NCBI GenBank assembly: GCA_034667225.1 | Contig: JAXDKG010000009.1 | Location: 44,403-108,402 of the forward strand | Direction: 5' to 3' | Length of the DNA: 64,000 nt | Source of the DNA: DATMER01 sp034667225 | GTDB lineage: Bacteria > Acidobacteriota > Thermoanaerobaculia > Multivoradales > UBA5704 | Shown here: positions 16,869-24,058 of the stretch, piece by piece | Layout: every line of letters starts with the position of its first letter | How positions within the stretch are numbered: the first letter of the stretch is position 1 | The notes under the pieces: model-generated | Told to the model about the DNA's origin: nothing | The model's input: the letters and a program-made list of their open reading frames with translations, nothing else | Databases searched by the model: none | Made by a program: the position numbers and the translations under genes

Positions 16869-18692
16869 CTACTTCCCGAAGGCGGGATCCATCGACTCGG
16901 CGATGGCGCGGAGCGCCGCCGGGTCCGGAGCCGCCACCGAAGGATCGGCGGCGACCCAATAGCGGGCCCCTCCCTTGCCCCTCCAGTGCAGGGACCGCTC
17001 GCTAACCTGCATGCCATCGAAGCTCTTGCCGTAGCGGTAGATGCCCCCGCGGATCACTTGGCCCGCGGCATCCTCGAACGTCCAGGTGAAGTCGAGGACC
17101 GGGGTGTGTGCCGAGCCCTCGGCGCCGCAGCTCCGCGTCGGGCTCGTGTACTCGGCCTGCTCCGCCGTCCTGGTGTAGCCGGCAGGAGCCTTGGGTGCCG
17201 AGAATCCGAGGCGCCGGACCGCGTTCTCATCGGCGTGGACCGTTTCGACGAGGCACGCCCGGTTGAACGAAGCATCCAGGGCAGCCGCCACCGAACGCAC
17301 GGCCTTCTTGCCGATCGGCAAGCCGTCCCGCATGCCGGAGATCGAGATCTGGAGAGCGCCGCTCGTCCATTCCGCGCCCACGTCGGTGAGGAGCGAGCGG
17401 CCGGTGCCCAGGGCCGGTGAGACGACGATGCTGAGCGTGCCTCCCGCCGAGTCGCCGAAGAGAACCGCGGTGTTCATACCGTCGGGAGAGCGCTCCACGG
17501 CGAGCTCGCTGAAGCCCGCGGGGACCGCCGAGCTCGGGTCGCCGAGCCCGAGATCCGTCAACGCCGCCCCCGCATCCTCCGTGCCTGCCACGGACGCAGC
17601 GAACCCGGTCCCCAGGCAGGACGGGGAATTGTTCGCGTTTTGCACGGCGGGATAGGGCAGGATCTGGAGGTACTGGGTCACGACCGGTTTCGGGCTGGCG
17701 TCAGCTCGAAAGATAGTGTTACTGATGGTGTTATTGGGGTCTCTGAGAGTAAAGATGAACGCCCTTCTGACATCCCAGTCGTAGAGGTGGGTGGACTGCG
17801 AACTGAGGTATCCCGCGTACGTCTTGTTCACCTCGCACGTCCTCTGGCGTTGAGCGCTCTCTCCCACCGCGTTCGACCTCCACCCGTACTCCGTCACCCA
17901 CACCGGCCGGTGCCGCAGCGAGGGTGCGTGGTTCCAGACATAGGCGAGGTTCTCGTAGTTGAGGCGCGTCCCCATGGTCAGCGCGGTCTCCGTGCTCCCC
18001 GCGTTGTTGTGAACCGAGATGACGTCGATGAAGCTGGTTCCCTGGCCGTCGGAATAGAAGGTCTGCTCGGCCTGCTGCAGGATCCGCCGCTTGCGGTTGT
18101 CGGCACCGTCGGCGTCATTCCTGCTCATGAAGGCCGGAGCGACGACCAGGGTTCCCGGCGCCTGGGCCCGGATCTCCACCGCCGCCGCGTGGACGAAGTC
18201 AATGAAGAGCGGCGGCTCTTCGATGTTGCGGCCCCATCCGATGCCATCCTTGTTGGTTTCCTTCTGGTCTGGTTCGTTCCAGATCTCGTATGCCGCGATT
18301 CTGCCGCGGAACTCCTGGGCCATTCGCCGGACGAAGGCGGACCACTCGGTGGTGCTATAGGGAGGAATGTTGCCATTGCTGCTGAGCCATGCCGGAACGA
18401 CATGGAGGATGGCCAGCACCTGCTGACCGTTGGCAATGGCGAAATTCACCCGGTCGTTGGTTGGCCCGATGTTCCAGGCACTGGGCGTGGGCTGAATTTC
18501 CGCCCAGATGATATCCATCCGGGACCACCCCAGGTTCGCGCTTCTGACCAGATTGTGCTCGTAGTTCGCATTGACGCCGATGCTCACCGGCCGCGTTGGC
18601 GGATGGCTGGCAGCCAAGGGCCTGGCCGCCATCGTCGAGAGGACGAGCGCTGTGAGGCTGAGTAGAGCTGCCTTCTTCTGCTGTCGAAGCAT
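16869..18692 (-). CDS. Secreted clan GH-A glycoside hydrolase (GH39-like barrel)
   Basis: A 607-residue exported protein with signal peptide MLRQQKKAALLSLTALVLST, cleaved near AAS, and GGAGAG before the ATG. Barrel motifs include NLGWSRMDIIWAEIQPT, the acid/base Glu in IAAYEIWNEPDQ and the likely nucleophile Glu in PVWVTEYGW, the two-Glu pattern of retaining clan GH-A enzymes. Residues from about 370 on form a separate domain, possibly a stress-sensor or carbohydrate-binding sandwich. It shares promoter and upstream element architecture with the gene at 8861 but its sequence is only distantly similar. It stands alone, bounded by a terminator. Confidence 0.78.
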   Translation of the reverse strand: MLRQQKKAALLSLTALVLSTMAARPLAASHPPTRPVSIGVNANYEHNLVRSANLGWSRMDIIWAEIQPTPSAWNIGPTNDRVNFAIANGQQVLAILHVVPAWLSSNGNIPPYSTTEWSAFVRRMAQEFRGRIAAYEIWNEPDQKETNKDGIGWGRNIEEPPLFIDFVHAAAVEIRAQAPGTLVVAPAFMSRNDADGADNRKRRILQQAEQTFYSDGQGTSFIDVISVHNNAGSTETALTMGTRLNYENLAYVWNHAPSLRHRPVWVTEYGWRSNAVGESAQRQRTCEVNKTYAGYLSSQSTHLYDWDVRRAFIFTLRDPNNTISNTIFRADASPKPVVTQYLQILPYPAVQNANNSPSCLGTGFAASVAGTEDAGAALTDLGLGDPSSAVPAGFSELAVERSPDGMNTAVLFGDSAGGTLSIVVSPALGTGRSLLTDVGAEWTSGALQISISGMRDGLPIGKKAVRSVAAALDASFNRACLVETVHADENAVRRLGFSAPKAPAGYTRTAEQAEYTSPTRSCGAEGSAHTPVLDFTWTFEDAAGQVIRGGIYRYGKSFDGMQVSERSLHWRGKGGARYWVAADPSVAAPDPAALRAIAESMDPAFGK

Positions 18693-18752
18693 TGGAACTC
18701 TCCATTTCTTCCTGGGCTCAGCCCAGGAGTCAACCCGATGCCCGGCAGCGAG

Positions 18753-18768
18753 TGCAGCACCCGGACCT
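18753..18768 (-). promoter_or_regulatory. Putative sigma-54 (-24/-12) promoter of the second GH-A gene
   Basis: The minus strand reads AGGTCCGGGTGCTGCA with GG-N10-GC spacing and the same core GGTCCGGG and TGCA as the element at 10710. It ends 61 nt upstream of the start codon. Confidence 0.55.
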
Positions 18769-18828
18769 GCCGGAAGGAGAGTCGTAACTGATTGGAAAGG
18801 AAAGCATTGGCCGGAGCGGAGCCGTTCT

Positions 18829-18879
18829 GGGATTCCATCCGTGGAACCCTCCCTGGCAGGGGAGGGTTCCGAATCCGGA
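18829..18879 (-). promoter_or_regulatory. Upstream dyad element, second copy
   Basis: The plus strand contains GATTCCATCCGTGGAACCCT, then GGCAGGGGAGGGTTCC and ATCCGGA, matching 10766-10814 motif for motif. Its distance from the -24 box is about 22 bp longer than in the other copy, close to two helical turns, which would preserve the DNA face. Confidence 0.55.
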
Positions 18880-18970
18880 ACTCACGCTTCTGATATTTCC
18901 GTAACTGCCAGCTCAGGTGTGACGGAGCACTAGTACCTTGTCACAGCCCGAGTGATGGATAGTGTTTGAT

Positions 18971-19027
18971 GTAGGGGCGGCTCTTGTGGCCGCCCTCCGG
19001 AAGGGCACCCACAAGAGGTGCCCCTAC
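18971..19027. repeat. Imperfect palindromic repeat (REP-like hairpin)
   Basis: Arms GTAGGGGCGGCTCTTGTGG (18971-18989) and CCACAAGAGGTGCCCCTAC (19009-19027) pair at 17 of 19 positions, with an 18-nt interior that itself contains a small GCCCT/AGGGC stem. It looks like a dispersed intergenic palindrome; it directly precedes the 21-bp array. No gene is visible in 18880-19396. Confidence 0.7.
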
Positions 19028-19038
19028 AGTAGCTCGCG

Positions 19039-19338
19039 CAAACGAGCGGTTTCTGGCTCAAACGAGTGGTTGGGCGGCTCCAACGGCTGGGTAGGCGGTT
19101 CAAACGAGCCGTTTGAGGCGTCTACCCACTGGGTCGCTCGCGCAAACGAGTGGATTGCTCGCGCAAACGAGCGGATTGCTCGCGCAAACGAGCGGATTGC
19201 TGGCTCAAACGAGTGGATTGCTGGCTCAAACGAGTAGTTGGCGGCTCAAACGAGTCGTTTGAGGCGTCCACCCACTGGGTAGCTCGCTCAAACGAGTGGT
19301 TTGAGGGGTCTACCCGTTGGTTAGCCATGTCTACCCGT
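19039..19338. repeat. 21-bp tandem array, family A (15 units)
   Basis: Core CAAACGAG or its variant CTACCC(A/G)(T/C) recurs at 19039, 19059, 19080, 19101, 19122, 19143, 19164, 19185, 19206, 19227, 19247, 19268, 19289, 19310 and 19331. Spacing is 21 bp with only two 20-bp steps. The remaining roughly 13 bp of each unit vary. Frames stay open across it (a plus frame reads heptapeptides like SNEWIAG), but there is no start with a ribosome-binding site and no recognisable protein. It occupies the gap between a GH-A promoter and the STAS-like gene. Confidence 0.85.
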
Positions 19339-19386
19339 CCCCCGACCCGCCGCCGAGCGGGCCGGGGGATGCTCCCCTCCTCCAAC

Positions 19387-19404
19387 CCAGCTATTCCTAG
19401 TGCA
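19387..19404 (+). repeat. Left copy of an inverted 18/19-bp repeat
   Basis: CCAGCTATTCCTAGTGCA is the reverse complement of 21319-21337 apart from one extra base there. The two copies bracket the STAS-like and porin genes, and the left copy contains the STAS-like gene's TAG stop (19397-19399). Confidence 0.6.
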
Positions 19405-19792
19405 CGTCAGGGTCGACGGCACCGACCAGCCAATTCAGGGCGACCTTTTCCCACTCCTGCTCCGTCGAGGCGTCGATGTAGCGGCTGGTGGCGTCGATGC
19501 CCGTCTCCTTGCCCAGGCGGCGGGCCTGGAGCGTGGCGATGGCGCTGTTGAGCACCACGGCGTTGCGCTCCATGCCGACCTGCTTGAAGAAGCGGATCGC
19601 CTCCTTGAAGATCTCCTGCGCGTCCGCCGGGAAGGCCCGCGAGTGGCGCATGTCCAGGAGCACGGGGAACTTGCGCCCCCGGGAGCGGATCGTCTGCTTC
19701 ATGTCGTCGAGGAGCGTGCTCAGGTCCTGCTTCTGAAGGAATCCTTCGAACACCAGCTTGTAGCCGTACTGTGTCTGCTCGATCCGGTGCAT
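19397..19792 (-). CDS. STAS/SpoIIAA-like small protein
   Basis: A 131-residue cytoplasmic protein with GGGAGG before its ATG. The pattern of alternating strands and helices (YKLVFEGFLQKQDLSTLLDD, KFPVLLDMRHSRAF, RNAVVLNSAIATLQ) resembles STAS-like SpoIIAA folds that bind partners or lipids; the conserved phospho-Ser of anti-sigma antagonists is not apparent. It is monocistronic, downstream of the porin but separated from it by a strong terminator. The assignment rests on fold-like pattern only. Confidence 0.5.
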   Translation of the reverse strand: MHRIEQTQYGYKLVFEGFLQKQDLSTLLDDMKQTIRSRGRKFPVLLDMRHSRAFPADAQEIFKEAIRFFKQVGMERNAVVLNSAIATLQARRLGKETGIDATSRYIDASTEQEWEKVALNWLVGAVDPDVH

Positions 19793-19900
19793 GTCCAGCC
19801 CTCCCTTGAGAAAAGATCCGACGACTGCAAGAACTCCAATTACATTAAGAGTGCAGGAAGACGGGCAATGAGGGACAGAGGGGGGACAGTCGGGACAGGG

Positions 19901-19930
19901 AAAAAAAGGGGGAGCCTGAAGGGCTCCCCG
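19901..19930 (-). terminator. Rho-independent terminator of the porin gene
   Basis: On the minus strand, stem GGGGAGCC/GGCTCCCC (19922-19929 and 19909-19916) with a 5-nt loop is followed by C and seven T residues (19901-19907). It lies about 32 nt after the stop at 19961. This is the clearest intrinsic terminator in the window. Confidence 0.9.
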
Positions 19931-19960
19931 GTGATGGCTCGTAAGGTTGGAACCTCCGAG

Positions 19961-21232
19961 CTAAAGGTTGAACGAGAACGTGGCCAGGATGCCGTCGATC
20001 GACGTCTCGGTGGTGATGCGCGTGCCCGGGATCGGGCCGGCGACCGGCGAGATGAAGGGGCCCGAGATCGACTCGGCGAAGGCGCGGTAGTAGCCGAGGT
20101 TCATGGTCAGGGTCTCCGTCACTCCGACGCCCATGCCCACCGTGGCGTGCGAGCCGAACACGGCCGGGGAGGCGATGTTGAAGATGGTCGCCTCGTCCGG
20201 GATGGCGCCCTCGGTCTCGTTCCAGCCGGCGCGCAGCGCGAACCGCGGCGTGGCCTGGAACTGGATGCCCAGGGCGTAGGCCGTGATGTCCTGCCAGCCC
20301 AGGGACTCGCTGAAGCCTTCGGCGTCACCGAAGTACATCTGCTTGGCGTCGACGGCGATCTTGAGCCGGTCGGTGGGCGTGAAGCCGATGCCGACCACGA
20401 TGTTGGCCGGGTTGTTCACCTGCAGCGACAGGTTGCGGGCAGTGCCGAAGGTGGGCAGGTTCGGGTTGGCGACCGTGGAGCTCCACTCGAAGTCCTCGAA
20501 GTCCATCTCGCTCTGGTAGGAGACGCCGATGTTGAAGGCGTCGCTCACCTTGTAGAGCAGGCCGATCTGGGCGCCGAAGCCCCAGGCGCTGTCGCTGTCG
20601 GCGCTGGGCACGAAGCAGACGCCGCCGGCCGAGCAGTCGGGGGCGGCGAAGCCCGCGGGACGGGCGGTCAGCGAGGCGCGGCCGACCACGAGCGCGCCGC
20701 CGAGCGACAGCGAGTCGTTGACCTGGTAGGCGACGACCGTCGGCACCTTCATCAGGGCATAGCTGGAGTAGATGTGGCCGAAGCCGAAGGGCTGCGGCGC
20801 GAAGATCGGGTTGGTCGCGTCCTGCGGGAAGTCGGCGCCGAAGCCGGCCATGCCGAGGAAGCCGACGCCGAAGGCGATCTTGGAGCCCGGCTTGTGGGCG
20901 GTGAAGCCGAAGGCCGGGATGAGCGCCGGGTCGCCCCTGTGCTCGGTCTTGCCGGTGAACGTGCCGAACGGGGTCGCGACCGAGCTCTCGACAGAGATGT
21001 CGTCGTCGGCGAGCTCGGCGCTGAACTCCATCTTGTGGCCGTCGAGCTGGGTGAGCAGTGCGGGGTTCAGGTTCAGGGCACCCAGGGCGTCGTTGGGCAG
21101 CGCCACACCGGCGCCTCCCATGGAGCTGTTGACCGCCCCGATCCCGTGCAGCTGGTTGCCGTTGCCCGCCCAGGCCGGGAGCGCGGCGCAGGCGGAGAGG
21201 AGGAGAGCGAAGCCTTTGAACTTCCGTGACAT
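19961..21232 (-). CDS. FadL/OmpP1-family outer-membrane transport protein
   Basis: A 423-residue outer-membrane protein. It starts at MSRKFKGFALLLSACAALPAWA (signal peptide) after GGGAG. FadL-family hallmarks are the N-terminal NGNQLHGIGAVNSSMGGAGVALPNDALGALNLNPAL hatch region (quoted in parts: GIGAVNSSMGGAGVALPND), repeated amphipathic strands with aromatic girdles, and a C-terminal strand ending GILATFSFNL with terminal aromatic-x-Leu-like BAM signal. Such proteins take up fatty acids or other hydrophobic compounds. It is a single-gene unit with its own terminator and may supply substrate for the acyl-CoA enzymes at 4-6 kb, though that link is inference. Confidence 0.92.
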   Translation of the reverse strand: MSRKFKGFALLLSACAALPAWAGNGNQLHGIGAVNSSMGGAGVALPNDALGALNLNPALLTQLDGHKMEFSAELADDDISVESSVATPFGTFTGKTEHRGDPALIPAFGFTAHKPGSKIAFGVGFLGMAGFGADFPQDATNPIFAPQPFGFGHIYSSYALMKVPTVVAYQVNDSLSLGGALVVGRASLTARPAGFAAPDCSAGGVCFVPSADSDSAWGFGAQIGLLYKVSDAFNIGVSYQSEMDFEDFEWSSTVANPNLPTFGTARNLSLQVNNPANIVVGIGFTPTDRLKIAVDAKQMYFGDAEGFSESLGWQDITAYALGIQFQATPRFALRAGWNETEGAIPDEATIFNIASPAVFGSHATVGMGVGVTETLTMNLGYYRAFAESISGPFISPVAGPIPGTRITTETSIDGILATFSFNL

Positions 21233-21318
21233 GACTGTCTCCCTGATCAGTCTCGCTGATCGTGAATGTGCGGTTCCCCAGCGGCCGGGGGTGCGGCGCC
21301 CCACGGCACGGAAACCTT

Positions 21319-21337
21319 TGCACCTAGGAATAGCTGG
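21319..21337 (-). repeat. Right copy of the inverted 18/19-bp repeat
   Basis: TGCACCTAGGAATAGCTGG mirrors 19387-19404 in opposite orientation. It lies 87 bp upstream of the porin start codon, possibly within its promoter region. Confidence 0.6.
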
Positions 21338-21566
21338 AGGAAATCATAGCGGAAGCCGTGGCCCCGTCAAAGGGCATGCTGCGCAAAAGCTTGTCACCTG
21401 CGCACTGAAGTGCTCAGAAGGCGCACAGCTCCGCTTGCGGCGAAGGGCTGAAATCCCCTATCCTACGAAGCAAATTCGCTTGACAGTCGAGCGCCGGCGT
21501 CCCCGAGGGGGGGCGTCCCGCCGTGCGAGCCGCAGCAGGGTGACTCCCGCCGGCAGGCCGGCAGCG
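21338..21566. other. Divergent intergenic region between porin and chemosensory operon
   Basis: This stretch must hold the promoters of both divergent units. A TTGACA-like hexamer occurs at 21480-21485 on the plus strand without a convincing -10. GC-rich dyads such as GCCGGC lie near 21550-21571 just before the first MCP ribosome-binding site. I see no riboswitch consensus that I recognise and no coding sequence. Confidence 0.4.
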
Positions 21567-21582
21567 AAAGGAGAGAGACAGG

Positions 21583-23259
21583 ATGCTGGAGCCAGAAGTC
21601 ATGGGCCGGGTTTCCGATCCGGTTCTGACCGGCCTGCCGGATTGGGCGAACCGTCATACGGACAACGCCCTGGTCGGCTGGATGGTGGTCGTGGCGCTCA
21701 CGCTGGTGGGCTTCCTCCTCCTCGCCCTCGGCGGCGGTCCGGCGTGGCCGCGCTTTCTATTTCTGGCGATCGGCCTGGCCGCGACCGCGGCCTACGGCGT
21801 CTGGGTCTATCCCTTCTTCCGCAACCTGGAGCGCAAGCTGCCCCAGAACGAGGAGCGCTGGAGCCAGCTCGAGGGCAAGCTGGTCGCGTCGTTCGAGCAG
21901 CTCGGCGCCGGCGACCTCGTGCGTGCCGGCGAGCACACTGCCAAGCTGCCGGCGCGGCTATCGCGGGTGTCGGCCGCGGCGAGCGGCTCGCTGAGCTCGC
22001 TGGCCCAGCAGATCCAGGACAGCTCGATCGAGGTGGCCTCGGCCGCCGATGCCGTGAACCAGGTGGCTTCCGACCTCGCCTCCGGCTCGTCGGAGCAGGC
22101 GGCGTCGGTGGTCGAGATCACCGCCGCGATGGAGGAGCTGGCCCGCACCGCTTCGCAGATCGCGGAGAGCGCCACCCGCCAGGCCGAGCTGGCCTCGCGG
22201 GCCGAGACCAGCGGCGAGGCCGGCTCGGAGGCCGTGTTCGAGGCGGTCGACGGCGTCGAGGAGGTGCAGAAGCGCATCAGCGCCATCGCCAACCGCGCCG
22301 ACACGCTGGGCACCCGCTCCAAGGAGATCTACCGGGTGCTCGAGCTGATCAACGAGATCGCCCAGGAGACTCACATCCTGTCGCTCAACGCCGCGATCGA
22401 AGCGGTCGCGGCGGGCGCCGAGGGGCGGCGCTTCTCTGTGGTCGCCGAGGAGGTCCGGCATCTCGCCCAGCGCTCGCAGGAGTCGGTCGGGTCGGTGCGC
22501 AACCTGCTCGACGAGTTCTCGGGCTCCATCCGCGCGACCATCGTAGCTACCGAGGAGGGGAGCAAGGAAGCCGCCCGGGTGCTGGAGCGCTCGCGCGCCG
22601 CGGCTTCCGCTATCGACGAGTTGCGCCAGGCCTCCGGCGACACCTCGCGCGTGGCCCGCCAGATCTCCATGGCCACGCAGCAGCAGAACGCAGCTTCGGA
22701 TGAGGTGGTCATGACCCTGCGCGAGGTGAGCCTCGTCGTGCAGCGCATGACCGGCGGCCTCAAGAACCTGTCGGGCACGGCCGACAGGCTGAACTCGCTG
22801 GGTCTCACCATCCAGCTTCTGGCGCAGTCGTTCCATCTCGACTCGCCGCGCTCGCTCAAGCACCTGGTGGAGGAGTGGGGCAAGGAGCTGGAGCGCGCCG
22901 CCACCTCGACGGAGCTGGAGGAGACTCTGGACCGGCTGGTGCAGCAGACGCCGTTCATCGAGCTCGGCTACTTCGCGGACACCACCGGCTACCTGATGGC
23001 GCTCTGCTACAACCGCGCCGCCGTGAGCGGCCGGCAGCATCTCCTCACCCTGGTGTCGGCGCGGGAGATCGACATGACTCAGCGCCCCTGGTACCGCACG
23101 GTGTCGAGAGAGCGCCGGGCCTCGCTGACGCAGCCCTACGAGTCGCTGCAGCACACGGGGCACGTATTCACCGTGGCCGCGCCGGTGTACGGCCGCGACC
23201 GCACGTTCAAGGGCGTGGTGGGGGTGGACATCAACGTGACCGGGTGGACGCGCATATGA
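21583..23259 (+). CDS. Methyl-accepting chemotaxis protein with C-terminal Cache-like domain (receptor 1)
   Basis: A 558-residue receptor starting after AAAGGAGAGAGACAGG. Two membrane helices (about residues 31-50 and 58-76) are separated by only a few residues, so there is essentially no periplasmic sensor. The MCP signalling hairpin spans about 120-400; its tip reads ETHILSLNAAIEAVAAGAEG, a divergent form of the canonical TNLLALNAAIEAARAGE. Residues 410-558 form a Cache/PDC-like domain (QRPWYRTVSRERRASLTQPY, VFTVAAPVYGRD, GVVGVDINVTGW), which by this topology would be cytoplasmic. It is the first gene of a Wsp-like operon. Confidence 0.9.
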   Translation: MLEPEVMGRVSDPVLTGLPDWANRHTDNALVGWMVVVALTLVGFLLLALGGGPAWPRFLFLAIGLAATAAYGVWVYPFFRNLERKLPQNEERWSQLEGKLVASFEQLGAGDLVRAGEHTAKLPARLSRVSAAASGSLSSLAQQIQDSSIEVASAADAVNQVASDLASGSSEQAASVVEITAAMEELARTASQIAESATRQAELASRAETSGEAGSEAVFEAVDGVEEVQKRISAIANRADTLGTRSKEIYRVLELINEIAQETHILSLNAAIEAVAAGAEGRRFSVVAEEVRHLAQRSQESVGSVRNLLDEFSGSIRATIVATEEGSKEAARVLERSRAAASAIDELRQASGDTSRVARQISMATQQQNAASDEVVMTLREVSLVVQRMTGGLKNLSGTADRLNSLGLTIQLLAQSFHLDSPRSLKHLVEEWGKELERAATSTELEETLDRLVQQTPFIELGYFADTTGYLMALCYNRAAVSGRQHLLTLVSAREIDMTQRPWYRTVSRERRASLTQPYESLQHTGHVFTVAAPVYGRDRTFKGVVGVDINVTGWTRI

Positions 23260-23726
23260 TCGCATCCGAGTCTCCCTCGAGAAGCGCGAAAGGCTCCAAC
23301 CGGCTCGGCGGGCTCTCCACCGGCAGCCATCTGCTGGTGCAGGCCGGCGAGTACGTGTGCGCGCTGCCGCTGGTCTCGGTGCGCCGGGTGGTGCGCTCGC
23401 TCACCGTCCATCCGCTGCCGGGCTCGGCGCCGGAGCTGGAGGGGCTGGCGGAGTTCGGCGGCGAGCCGCTGCCGGTGCTCAACCTTGCGCGCATGGTCAA
23501 CGCCGCGCCCGGGGCCAATCCGTCCTACCCGGTGACCGTCGTGGTCTGGGCCGGACCGTCTGATGCTCGCGAGATCATGGGGCTGGCGGTCGATGCGGCC
23601 CTGGAGGTCGCGGACGTGCCACCCTCGTCCGTGGTGGCGGGCGGCGGCGGCTTCCTGCTCGGCGAGGCGCCGATCGCGGGACGGGTGGTGCGGGTGCTGA
23701 ACCTCGAAGCCTTGGGGCGCGAATGA
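23256..23726 (+). CDS. CheW-like coupling protein
   Basis: A 156-residue CheW-type adaptor (ATGA overlap with receptor 1). Hallmarks: LLVQAGEYVCALPLVSVRRV at the N-terminus, LEGLAEFGGEPLPVLNLARM (the ReGxxxPvidL region), and GLAVDAALEVADVPPSSV towards the end. It would link receptors to the CheA-type kinase. Position between two receptors corresponds to WspB/WspD in Wsp systems. An N-terminal Ser/Arg-rich extension of about 20 residues precedes the fold. Confidence 0.88.
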   Translation: MIASESPSRSAKGSNRLGGLSTGSHLLVQAGEYVCALPLVSVRRVVRSLTVHPLPGSAPELEGLAEFGGEPLPVLNLARMVNAAPGANPSYPVTVVVWAGPSDAREIMGLAVDAALEVADVPPSSVVAGGGGFLLGEAPIAGRVVRVLNLEALGRE

Positions 23727-24058
23727 GCGGCGGCTATCTTCTCCTGCGCCGCGGCGGGGTCCTCTGGGGGATCGACAACGCGGTGGTGACGGGGTTGACC
23801 CGAAGGGGTGCGTCCTATCGGATTTCGCTCGGAGAGGCGTCCCTCTCCGCCGATGAAGTCCTGTGCGTGGTGGACGATCTGGCCGTCCAGCCGGCCGCCG
23901 CGCTGCGCCGGTTCTGGCCCGGGGTCGGCCCCGGCGTGACCGGCCTGGCGGTACACGGCGAGCAGCCGCTCGTGATCGTAGACCCGCTACGGCCGCCTGA
24001 GTTGCTCTGGCTCGATGAAGGAGCTGATGGAGGAGATACCGCTGATGGCGAACGGTGA
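23723..24058 (+). CDS. Small protein of the chemosensory operon, possibly a reduced CheW-like fold
   Basis: A 111-residue protein coupled to CheW by ATGA and overlapping the next receptor gene. It is all-beta in appearance: YLLLRRGGVLWGIDNAVVTG, ASYRISLGEASLSADEVL, VTGLAVHGEQPLVIVDP. The last segment resembles the second half of CheW (GLAVxxxxPLVIVDP). The acidic tail ends GADGGDTADGER. No catalytic residues are evident. It may be a second, minimal coupling protein, as Wsp systems use two; the assignment is tentative. Confidence 0.6.
   Translation: MSGGYLLLRRGGVLWGIDNAVVTGLTRRGASYRISLGEASLSADEVLCVVDDLAVQPAAALRRFWPGVGPGVTGLAVHGEQPLVIVDPLRPPELLWLDEGADGGDTADGER

Noticed and set aside
19039..19338. 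Possible CRISPR array
   Set aside because: The whole unit is 21 bp with a degenerate 8-bp core; there are no 25-40 bp exact repeats, no unique spacers and no cas genes.
21480..21510. TTGACA -35 promoter for the chemosensory operon
   Set aside because: No acceptable -10 hexamer at 16-18 bp; mentioned only in the intergenic description.
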